Source: Vulcanisaeta sp. UBA163
Lineage (GTDB): Archaea > Thermoproteota > Thermoprotei > Thermoproteales > Thermocladiaceae
Assembly: GCA_002496475.1 (NCBI GenBank)
Contig: DAJV01000068.1
Coordinates: forward strand, 1-6,582
Reading direction: 5' to 3'
DNA length: 6,582 nt
Made by a program: the position numbers and the translations under genes. Each line of letters starts with the position of its first letter. Within the stretch, counting starts at the first letter, position 1. Of the stretch, positions 1 to 5,638 are shown piece after piece. The notes beneath the pieces are model-generated. The model was not told where the DNA came from and searched no databases. It worked only from the letters and a program-made list of their open reading frames with translations.

Positions 1-63
1 CTAAGAGGTTAATTAAACCACCGGCTCCGTAATACCCAAAGGAATAGGTTGATTAGACAGGGC

Positions 64-83
64 ATTAAAGCTTTAATATATTA
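64..83 (+). promoter_or_regulatory. glyA promoter (TATA box and BRE), leaderless
   Basis: An AT-rich TATA-like box (tttaatata, 72-80) follows a purine-rich BRE-like aaag (67-70). Its centre is about 25 bases upstream of the ATG at 101, the normal TATA-to-start distance in archaea. The transcript therefore probably begins at or beside the start codon, and no Shine-Dalgarno sequence is seen. The BRE and TATA overlap a perfect 14-base palindrome, attaaagctttaat (64-77). The placement is an inference from spacing. Confidence 0.6.
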
Positions 84-100
84 CCGTTAAACCTCAGTAA

Positions 101-1393
101 ATGCCATTAGACCCGGACTCAGTGTTGAACGATGTATTAAATACCGTGAGAGCTCATAATAGGTGGCGTAGGTTAGAGGCGATAAACCTCATACCCAGTG
201 AAAACGTAATGTCGCCATTGGCAGAGTATATTTATCTAAATGATATGGAGGGAAGGTATGCAGAGGGCACACTAGGCAGCAGGTACTATCAAGGGACTAG
301 GTACATTGATAGGCTTGAGGGACTTCTTGTAGACTTAATGGGACAGTTATTCCATGCGAAGTTTGTTGATGTTAGACCTATCTCAGGTACCATAGCCAAC
401 GCCGCGGTTTATGCAGCACTCACACAGATTGAGGATACTATAATGTCCGTCCCACTTAACTCAGGCGGGCATATAAGCCATAAAACAACGGGTGCACCAG
501 GGATTTTTAGATTAAAGGTTGTGGATTTGCCGTGGGACAATGATGAATTCAATGTTGATGTTGATAAAAGTATTAAATTAATTAAGGAGATTAAGCCGAG
601 GATCGTGATTTTAGGAGGTTCCGTATACTTATTCCCACATCCCGTTAAGGAACTTCTTGATACTGTTCACGAGGTTAATGCCGTATTACTCCATGACTCA
701 GCTCACGTACTTGGATTAATAGCCGGCGGAGCATTTCCAAACCCACTTGACTTAGGCGCTGATGTTATGACATCATCAACACATAAGACATTTCCCGGTC
801 CTCAAGGCGGTGTGATCTTCACAAATAGGGAGGATTTATTTAAGCTTATTCAAAGGGCCGTATTTCCTGGCCTAACATCTAATTATCACCACCATAGGTA
901 TGCCGCAACTGCCGTGACGGCAATAGAGATGATGAAGTTCGGTAAAGCATACGCTGAACAAGTCGTTGATAATGCACGGGCATTAGCTGAGGAATTGCAC
1001 ACCCTTGGATTTAACGTAGTTGCAGAGAATAAGGGATTCACAAGAACTCACCAGGTTCTTGTTGATGTTTCGAGGGTTGGTGGCGGTACGAAATCCGCTG
1101 TTTTACTTGAGGAGGCTAATATTATTGTGAATAAAAACGCGCTTCCCTGGGATAGAGGATTTAGGGACCCAAGTGGGCTTAGGCTTGGTGTTCAGGAAAT
1201 AACTAGGTTGGGCATGGGTAAGGATGAAATGAGGATTATCGCTGAATTCATGACCCGTATCCTCATAAAAAGGGAGGACCCAAGTAATGTTAGGAGGGAA
1301 GTGATGGATTTTAGAAGGGAGTTTACACAGGTTAAATACGGCTTAACGCCGAAGTATGCTGGTATTGATTTCAACATAAGTATGCTAATGTAA
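101..1393 (+). CDS. glyA: Serine hydroxymethyltransferase (glycine hydroxymethyltransferase)
   Basis: This PLP enzyme of fold type I interconverts serine and glycine in the cytoplasm, passing the one-carbon unit to a tetrahydropterin. The 430 residues fit the archaeal SHMT length and the protein looks complete. Visible landmarks are LIPSEN (30-35, with the catalytic Glu at 34), the RYYQGTRYID stretch (61-70) that contacts substrate and cofactor, HDSAH (198-202, with Asp199 expected to hold the PLP ring nitrogen), and STHKTFPGPQGG (226-237) with Lys229 as the Schiff-base lysine. In archaea the carrier is usually a modified pterin such as tetrahydromethanopterin or sulfopterin rather than folate. 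The pterin-synthesis gene 50 bases downstream on the same strand supports this. The ATG at 101 fits both the family N-terminus and the TATA spacing. The family call is firm; the identity of the carrier is inferred. Confidence 0.97.
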   Translation: MPLDPDSVLNDVLNTVRAHNRWRRLEAINLIPSENVMSPLAEYIYLNDMEGRYAEGTLGSRYYQGTRYIDRLEGLLVDLMGQLFHAKFVDVRPISGTIANAAVYAALTQIEDTIMSVPLNSGGHISHKTTGAPGIFRLKVVDLPWDNDEFNVDVDKSIKLIKEIKPRIVILGGSVYLFPHPVKELLDTVHEVNAVLLHDSAHVLGLIAGGAFPNPLDLGADVMTSSTHKTFPGPQGGVIFTNREDLFKLIQRAVFPGLTSNYHHHRYAATAVTAIEMMKFGKAYAEQVVDNARALAEELHTLGFNVVAENKGFTRTHQVLVDVSRVGGGTKSAVLLEEANIIVNKNALPWDRGFRDPSGLRLGVQEITRLGMGKDEMRIIAEFMTRILIKREDPSNVRREVMDFRREFTQVKYGLTPKYAGIDFNISMLM

Positions 1394-1404
1394 GTATCAT
1401 CAAT

Positions 1405-1413
1405 AATTAAAAA
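1405..1413 (+). promoter_or_regulatory. Possible TATA box ahead of the MptE-like gene
   Basis: The run aattaaaaa lies about 35 bases before the ATG at 1444, which would give an RNA start near 1436 and a leader of about 8 bases. A weak purine stretch (aaaggaa, around 1430-1436) precedes the start and could act as a ribosome binding site on a glyA read-through message. Either co-transcription with glyA or separate initiation is possible. AT-rich spacers produce such matches easily, so this is tentative. Confidence 0.3.
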
Positions 1414-1443
1414 CTAGACCCCTGAATTAAAAGGAAATTCCCT

Positions 1444-2088
1444 ATGCGTGATGTTGTGCTTGACCCAATGGAATGGTTATTGGTCAGGAGTTACTATATG
1501 GCATTACTACCTCAATTAAACTTTGAGGGTGATTACTTAGCGGCTGAATTAGCACCGAGTTTCTGTAATTATGATGGTGATTTAAGGGAGTTTAAATGGG
1601 ACATTGTCAATATAGTGATGCCGCCAGTCGAGGTAAAGCCTAGCGATGATGGTCTATTAATTGCTGTTGAGGGTTACTCCGTTAAGCTACTTCATGATTG
1701 GGGGTTAAATCCCAGTATTGTTGTTACGGACTTTGACTTTAAACCTGAAGAGGTGGTTAATTGTGATTGTTTAGTGCTTGGTCATGCACATGGTGATAAT
1801 ATTAGTTACTACCCTAAATATGCATCTAAGATTAGGAAATTGTTACCAACTATCCAAGTATGGCCTAGGGGTTGCTCATTACTAATTCCTGGATTTACTG
1901 ATGGCGATAGAGCCGTTTATCTTGCGTATTATATGGGTGCTAGGGAAATTAGAGTTTATGGTTTCAATCCAGGTAAAGTTGTGAAGAGGAATGACGAGAT
2001 AAAAAGAATGAAGTTGGAAATAGCCAGGGCATTAATTAACAGAGTCTTACGAAAGGCTAGGGGCAATACCGTGATTAAACTACTTTGA
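1444..2088 (+). CDS. mptE: 6-hydroxymethyl-7,8-dihydropterin pyrophosphokinase, MptE type
   Basis: The 214-residue protein matches the archaeal MptE family (COG1634, DUF115-related). That family transfers pyrophosphate from ATP to 6-hydroxymethyl-7,8-dihydropterin, the step before the pterin is joined to its side arm in tetrahydromethanopterin or archaeal folate synthesis. Supporting motifs in order are the buried strand IVVTDFDF (92-99, with metal-binding candidates Asp96 and Asp98), VLGHAHGDN (111-119) and GFTDGDRAVYLAYYMGA (150-166), followed by a basic C-terminal helix (about 180-206). Two positions look unusual. The segment before the first strand reads AVEGYSVKLL where I expect something close to ADGA..LL, and the usual Asp-Leu-Asp-Gly reads Asp-Phe-Asp-Phe. 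The core acidic and histidine motifs remain, so activity is likely. The gene follows glyA by 50 bases and ends 3 bases from the convergent S4e gene. The family call is strong and the exact substrate is inferred. Confidence 0.85.
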   Translation: MRDVVLDPMEWLLVRSYYMALLPQLNFEGDYLAAELAPSFCNYDGDLREFKWDIVNIVMPPVEVKPSDDGLLIAVEGYSVKLLHDWGLNPSIVVTDFDFKPEEVVNCDCLVLGHAHGDNISYYPKYASKIRKLLPTIQVWPRGCSLLIPGFTDGDRAVYLAYYMGAREIRVYGFNPGKVVKRNDEIKRMKLEIARALINRVLRKARGNTVIKLL

Positions 2089-2091
2089 TCA

Positions 2092-2835
2092 CTATAATGT
2101 GGGTGTCTCCTGTAGCTGAGCTATTGTTATTAATGGCTTTTCCTTACCCACTGCAAATAGGTAATCTATTATCGTCCTAACCTCCTTGCCATCACTTGTC
2201 ACGATCCTTGTTGTAGATCCCCTCTTTCTGTATGTTTGTATTATTTCAGTTATCTTACCGTAATAACCCACGTTTTTACCATCAACAATGAGTCCCATGG
2301 AACCTAGCTCCAGCTTTACGTGGTCTGAGATCTTATTCTCATTTATGTCTATTAATAATGAGTCAAGTGTCTCGTACTTACTTCCCTCCTCATAGGGTAG
2401 TTGTAGGTTCCTACCATCATGTAGATTAAGCTGTACCTGCCCTCCCTTAACCATAGTCTTGCCCTCAATCCTGCAGAGCTTATACCTCGCTTCCTCTTGG
2501 CTTATTGATACTGGCCACAGGAACCTAATTGGGTGTGGCACGATTCTATAGGCCTCGCTGGTTGGTATTATTTCCACAACATCCATCAAGCCCACCGGGT
2601 ACTTATAGTCCCTCCTTACCTCACCATCTACCTTAATTAATCCCTTACCAATTACGTACCTCGCCTCCCTAAGGGTCTTAGTGTACCTGAGCACGTCCCT
2701 AACCAATATGGCCAATGGTAATGACTTGGGCAGCGGGTGCGGTCCAGGGCTTGGCCTAACAACCCAAGTGGCTTCCTTAGTTGGTACTGGCCACCACTCA
2801 GGTGCTTGATAACGCCTAAGGTGTCTCCTGGACAT
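2092..2835 (-). CDS. rps4e: 30S ribosomal protein S4e
   Basis: S4e is an archaeal/eukaryotic small-subunit protein that binds 16S rRNA. The 247 residues are near the usual length. The N-terminus MSRRHLRRYQAPEWWPVP is typical of the family. An S4-type RNA-binding domain spans about 41-90 (ILVRDVLRYTKTLREARYVI, then IKVDGEV). The S4e core domain follows (about 100-170), then a KOW-like segment (about 171-205) and the conserved end TIIDYLFAVGKEKPLITI (221-238). It lies 37 bases downstream of L24 on the same strand, keeping the L24-S4e order of the archaeal spc cluster. A GGTGAT Shine-Dalgarno (minus strand, 2846-2841) sits 5 bases before the ATG, and a TATA box lies in the same spacer, so it may be made both from the L24 message and from its own RNA. 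I expect an intact, functional gene. Confidence 0.97.
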   Translation of the reverse strand: MSRRHLRRYQAPEWWPVPTKEATWVVRPSPGPHPLPKSLPLAILVRDVLRYTKTLREARYVIGKGLIKVDGEVRRDYKYPVGLMDVVEIIPTSEAYRIVPHPIRFLWPVSISQEEARYKLCRIEGKTMVKGGQVQLNLHDGRNLQLPYEEGSKYETLDSLLIDINENKISDHVKLELGSMGLIVDGKNVGYYGKITEIIQTYRKRGSTTRIVTSDGKEVRTIIDYLFAVGKEKPLITIAQLQETPTL

Positions 2836-2840
2836 TACTT

Positions 2841-2846
2841 ATCACC
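2841..2846 (-). promoter_or_regulatory. Ribosome binding site of rps4e (GGTGAT)
   Basis: On the minus strand, GGTGAT matches the archaeal Shine-Dalgarno consensus and lies 5 bases before the ATG at 2835. It supports this start codon and suggests translation from a longer L24-S4e message in addition to any near-leaderless transcript. Confidence 0.55.
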
Positions 2847-2858
2847 GTGAACAAGCCC

Positions 2859-2867
2859 TATTTAAAG
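2859..2867 (-). promoter_or_regulatory. Internal promoter (TATA box) of rps4e
   Basis: Read on the minus strand, ctttaaata is a near-ideal archaeal TATA box. Its centre is about 28 bases from the first base of the S4e ATG, so RNA could start within a few bases of the start codon. It lies in the 37-base gap just after the L24 stop codon and would let S4e be transcribed separately from L24. Confidence 0.55.
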
Positions 2868-2872
2868 GCTTA

Positions 2873-3352
2873 CTACTGTTTCGATTCATTGCCACCGCCC
2901 TGACCAACTACGATTACCTCGGGCTTCCTCAATGCCCTGGCCTCCTTAGTCTCCTCAAGCTTCCTTAGATACTCCTCACGCTGCTTCCTTGCCTTCTCAA
3001 TGGCCTCAAGTCTCCTCCTATCGCCAGTGTCTAATTCCACTATCATGACCTTCGACGGGTGTATTGGGTAGTAAACGGTTTCACCGCCGGGCTTCTTCAT
3101 CGTGGCATTCTCCACGTGGATCCTCATCTCCCTTAGGTCAACCTCAACGACCTTACCCCTCACACCCTTAAAGTCACCCCTTAGTATTAGCACCGTATCG
3201 CCCTTCCTAATGGTTAATCTCTTGATGCCGTACTGCCTCTGCAGGTCCTCGCTTAGCCTAGCTGTCATTAACCTATGCCTAGCATGGAGTGGTGCATTGT
3301 ATAACGCCTTCCTCTGCTTCCTTGGTTGTTTAGACCTTGTTAATGCGACCAT
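2873..3352 (-). CDS. rpl24: 50S ribosomal protein L24 (L24p/L26e family)
   Basis: L24 is an early-assembly large-subunit protein that binds 23S rRNA. The basic N-terminal segment has the family pattern (SKQPRKQRKALYNAPLHARH, 7-26). A KOW motif follows at about 50-72 (KGDTVLILRGDFKGVRGKVV), then the L26e signature around 80-106, with YYPIHPSKVMI. The 159 residues are longer than a minimal archaeal L24. Beyond about 110 there is a charged, probably helical tail rich in Glu, Lys and Arg (to about 142) and a Gly-rich end. Such tails occur in crenarchaeal L24, and this one probably reaches over the ribosome surface. The ATG at 3352 fits the TATA box 28 bases upstream and the family N-terminus. The gene is followed by S4e but not preceded by L14, so the pair is cut off from the rest of the spc cluster in this window. 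Confidence 0.96.
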   Translation of the reverse strand: MVALTRSKQPRKQRKALYNAPLHARHRLMTARLSEDLQRQYGIKRLTIRKGDTVLILRGDFKGVRGKVVEVDLREMRIHVENATMKKPGGETVYYPIHPSKVMIVELDTGDRRRLEAIEKARKQREEYLRKLEETKEARALRKPEVIVVGQGGGNESKQ

Positions 3353-3376
3353 GCAATAAACCCGCTAAGTTAATTA

Positions 3377-3384
3377 CTTAAAAA
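3377..3384 (-). promoter_or_regulatory. rpl24 promoter (TATA box)
   Basis: On the minus strand, tttttaag centred about 28 bases upstream of the L24 ATG matches the crenarchaeal TATA consensus and is flanked upstream by an AT-rich ttaaaa stretch. RNA should start within about 3 bases of the ATG, so the message is probably leaderless. Confidence 0.55.
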
Positions 3385-3424
3385 TTTTAATGTATACGTA
3401 ACCACCGATACACAGCCTTCAACA

Positions 3425-3472
3425 ATGAACGCCCACCGCTGAGGCGGGTTGTGTTTCCTGCCCGCTTGACTC
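3425..3472. other. GC-rich foldback in the transporter-L24 spacer
   Basis: This stretch in the 127-base spacer can fold in two mutually exclusive ways. cccacc (3432-3437) pairs imperfectly with ggcggg (3443-3448) around a gctga loop, or gcggg (3444-3448) pairs with cccgc (3461-3465) around a 12-base loop. It lies just after the EamA transporter stop codon on the minus strand, so it may end or stabilise that transcript, although no T-run follows. Its appearance also recalls the structured ends of archaeal IS200/IS605 (TnpB) elements. That resemblance is from memory and no transposase is present. Confidence 0.35.
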
Positions 3473-3479
3473 AACGAAC

Positions 3480-4337
3480 CTAGACCGAGGCGAGGTATAT
3501 TCCCGCGAACATTATTGCTGAACCAATGACCTCGGGTAATGTGGGTTGAATACCCATTATGAAGTAGTTAAGTACTAATGTCAATGCAGGTACCGTGAAT
3601 ATGTATGGTGTTGAATTAGCAACACCAATTGTGTTAACAAGCAAGTACCAGACCAGAAATAGAACCATGCCTCCAACTACTGAAGTACCCAGTAAATTAC
3701 CAATGAATCCAGGTACCCACTCAATACCCGTGAATGTCCTTAACCCATTTACTAGGATCCCCATTGCAGCGAGTATTAGTGAACCTATTACAAACATGTT
3801 TGATACCACAACAAGACCATTATTATTACCTAGCTTCTTGAAATATATGCTGTATAGGGCCCAAAATACTGCATTCATAATCGTAAGTAATGCGCCAACA
3901 AGGGACACGCCCCTCATTATTGATGAAATACCATAAACAATAACCCCCATGAACCCAATGAGTGAACCAACCACATTAAGGGTCCTTGGCTTCTCACGAA
4001 TTAGTAATATTGATAGTGGTATTGCGAATAAGGGCATTGTGTAACCAAAGATGGCTGAGGAACCTGGATCAATGTAAAGCAACCCATATGCCCAAAGCGC
4101 CGAGCTTAATGCGGAGAATAGACTTAGTAGTGCTAGGTCCCTGTTTAATATAAGGTGGTATTTTCCATTAATCACCATAGTGGTTATGACCAGCAGGGTC
4201 CCGGCTATGGCGTACCTAATTGCCATGTAACCCAATGGTGTTGCATACCTCAACCCGAATTTGACGAAGAAGTAGTTAATCGATGCCGAGAATACGTAAA
4301 CCAGCAGGTAACCGATGAATACTGATTTCCTCATCAT
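3480..4337 (-). CDS. EamA/DMT-superfamily membrane transporter
   Basis: A 285-residue, very hydrophobic protein with about ten predicted membrane helices (roughly 7-26, 34-56, 68-86, 92-112, 120-138, 144-160, 174-197, 215-235, 242-260, 266-284). This is the classic 5+5 layout of the drug/metabolite transporter superfamily. The two EamA repeats cover about 7-138 and 144-284. Typical features are a short positively charged N-terminus (MMRK), the early FFVKFGLRYATPLGYMAIRY segment, a Pro/Ser-rich stretch at 91-103 (PGSSAIFGYTMPL) and IREKP after the fourth helix. DMT proteins export or exchange metabolites such as amino acids, but the substrate cannot be read from sequence. The ATG at 4337 lies about 26 bases from a strong TATA box, implying a leaderless message; the next codon is also ATG. 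It is divergent from the methyltransferase gene, with no evident functional link. Confidence 0.93.
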   Translation of the reverse strand: MMRKSVFIGYLLVYVFSASINYFFVKFGLRYATPLGYMAIRYAIAGTLLVITTMVINGKYHLILNRDLALLSLFSALSSALWAYGLLYIDPGSSAIFGYTMPLFAIPLSILLIREKPRTLNVVGSLIGFMGVIVYGISSIMRGVSLVGALLTIMNAVFWALYSIYFKKLGNNNGLVVVSNMFVIGSLILAAMGILVNGLRTFTGIEWVPGFIGNLLGTSVVGGMVLFLVWYLLVNTIGVANSTPYIFTVPALTLVLNYFIMGIQPTLPEVIGSAIMFAGIYLASV

Positions 4338-4359
4338 CCACGAGAGGGTCCTACTTCAC

Positions 4360-4367
4360 CTTAAAAA
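4360..4367. promoter_or_regulatory. Single TATA box between divergent transporter and methyltransferase genes
   Basis: On the minus strand, tttttaag is centred about 26 bases before the transporter ATG (4337), a textbook leaderless arrangement. The 39-base divergent spacer has no other convincing TATA. Read on the plus strand, the same box (cttaaaaa) would give RNA starts near 4390, past the ATG at 4377 and close to the in-frame ATG at 4386. Use in the plus direction is inferred. Confidence 0.55.
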
Positions 4368-4376
4368 CCGTTCTAC

Positions 4377-5051
4377 ATGGAGTTAATGAAAGGGATAAAA
4401 AGGCATGCGCTTAATTACCCTGGTGGATTAATGCATTATTATGATAGGGAGCCCGTCTTTAAGGAAATGAGAGTTAGAAGGATTAGGGGCATGATTAGGG
4501 GAATGCCCTTGAACCTCGTGTCAGCACCCGGCGTATTCTCAGGCGAGTACATAGATGCCGGTACTAGGTTGTTGGCGGAGAACATGGTGATAATGAGTGA
4601 CTGGGATGTATTAGACATGGGTTGTGACTATGGGGTTCTCGGCATAGTAGCCGCTAAACTGTCACCGAGGGGTAGGGTCATCATGATGTGCACCAATAAG
4701 TTCGCGATTAAGTTAGCAGCCATTAACACTAGGATTAATAACGTGGGCAATGCCGAGGTGCGCTGGGGCGACCTATACAACGCTATTCAGAATGAGTGGT
4801 TTAATACAGTAATATCGAACCCACCAATAACGGCAGGCCTAGAATTAAATAAGCGGTTAATAATCGAGGCAAAGGAACACCTAAAGCCAGGTGGGTTGCT
4901 GCAGATTGTAGTGCCTAAGAAGTTGAGATCTAGGTTTGAGGAGATCCTTTACAGTAATTACGACGCTGTTGAGAGGCTCGCCAAGTCAGGGAGCTACATA
5001 GCCTATGCGGCCAAGGTCATGGCTAGTTCCGCACATACTCGCGTAACCTGA
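4377..5051 (+). CDS. RsmC-like class I SAM-dependent methyltransferase (MTS domain)
   Basis: The 224 residues match the archaeal MTS/RsmC-like group (COG2813), Rossmann-fold enzymes that methylate guanine N2 in rRNA in the characterised bacterial members. The N-terminal pattern HYYDREP (20-26), then LVSAPGVFSGEYIDAGTRLL (47-66), is characteristic. The SAM-binding motif I is VLDMGCDYGVLGI (78-90). The catalytic motif is SNPP (147-150), the N-P-P signature of amino-group methyltransferases. A HLKPGG turn (168-173) and a closing basic region follow. The likely role is rRNA modification, but a tRNA or protein target cannot be excluded. The start is uncertain: ATG at 4377 gives the longest frame, while ATG at 4386 (residue 4) fits the only upstream TATA box better. 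Little conserved sequence depends on the choice. The gene appears intact. Confidence 0.88.
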   Translation: MELMKGIKRHALNYPGGLMHYYDREPVFKEMRVRRIRGMIRGMPLNLVSAPGVFSGEYIDAGTRLLAENMVIMSDWDVLDMGCDYGVLGIVAAKLSPRGRVIMMCTNKFAIKLAAINTRINNVGNAEVRWGDLYNAIQNEWFNTVISNPPITAGLELNKRLIIEAKEHLKPGGLLQIVVPKKLRSRFEEILYSNYDAVERLAKSGSYIAYAAKVMASSAHTRVT

Positions 5052-5063
5052 TTCCACGCCTGA

Positions 5064-5597
5064 TTACTTATTGGTTGTTTGATGGTTAGTGTCCCTCAAT
5101 ACACTGCTCAATACCTTCAATCCCAGGCTAATGCCTAACCATTGACCCCACGCCAAGCAGCCTGGATCACTACGATCACGACCTACTCCCTGACCTTGTT
5201 AATGCCTCCATGACTACCTCATGATTGACCTCGCTAGCGTTATTTATGGTCTCAGGGATCCTAGGGCTTTCCTCATGAATGTTAGGCTTGACATTGACTA
5301 TGACTACCTGAGGCCGAATGCAGTCTTTGTAAGAAGTACAAGCCCCTCCTTGGCTTTGGTTCCATAATTAACCTGGATAATATAAATCCTCAGTGTCCCT
5401 CTATCATGCTAAAACTTTGCATTCCTGCTGTGTCTAGCTTTATGAATTCCCTGCCCTGTGGTGCATCAATTGTGTACTCGCTTGATCCCTCTACGGACCT
5501 CTTCAGCCTTTACCCTCAACCATGCCCTTATGTGCCGGAGTGAATTCCTACCAATCAGGTAACTGGCCTTGTCCGAATGGCACAAAAAACTTATCAT
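5064..5597 (-). pseudogene. Probable decayed gene of unknown family, fragments in shifting frames
   Basis: The 587 bases between the methyltransferase and the TusA-like gene hold no long intact frame, but the minus strand is purine-rich like the coding strands nearby and gives consecutive protein-like stretches. Fragment 1 (5597-5466, ATG to TGA, 43 residues) is basic and helical, for example SDKASYLIGRNSLRHIRAWL. Fragment 2 (5509-5390) includes EYTIDAPQGREFIKLDTAGM, hits TGA, and its frame continues through IMEPKPRRGLYFLQRL to 5282. Fragment 3 (5367-5176, 63 residues) includes RPQVVIVNVKPNIHEESPRI. Fragment 4 (5198-5064, 44 residues to TAA) includes GCLAWGQWLGISLGLKVL. Each frame overlaps the next and the frame changes at each step, as expected for a gene broken by indels. 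I do not recognise the family. It follows the TusA-like gene by 41 bases on the same strand and may once have been co-transcribed with it. Fragment 1 could instead be a real small protein. Confidence 0.4.
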
Positions 5598-5638
5598 TAA
5601 ATTAATATGCATTATTCATTTCTCCACGAATCTATAAC

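Noticed and set aside
3..32. Possible last ten codons of an upstream plus-strand gene (KRLIKPPAP then TAA)
   Set aside because: It is too short to judge, and a minus-strand frame ending around 11-13 is just as open.
1192..1377. Minus-strand ORF inside glyA
   Set aside because: It is antisense to the conserved C-terminal part of SHMT, with no family features of its own.
3102..3359. Plus-strand ORF over the start of L24
   Set aside because: It mirrors the L24 coding sequence and has no recognisable protein features.
3425..3475. C/D-box small RNA in the spacer before L24
   Set aside because: A CTGA box D is present, but the nearby atgaacg departs from box C at three positions and no second box pair is evident.
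3595..3936. Plus-strand ORF inside the EamA transporter gene
   Set aside because: It is antisense to a clear ten-helix membrane protein and is a shadow frame.
5081..5552. Plus-strand open stretches in the gap after the methyltransferase, such as IYGLRDPRAFLMNVRLDIDY
   Set aside because: They also change frame and some look protein-like, but the plus strand is pyrimidine-rich here, unlike coding strands nearby, and they share codon register with the minus-strand fragments. A plus-strand pseudogene is not fully excluded.
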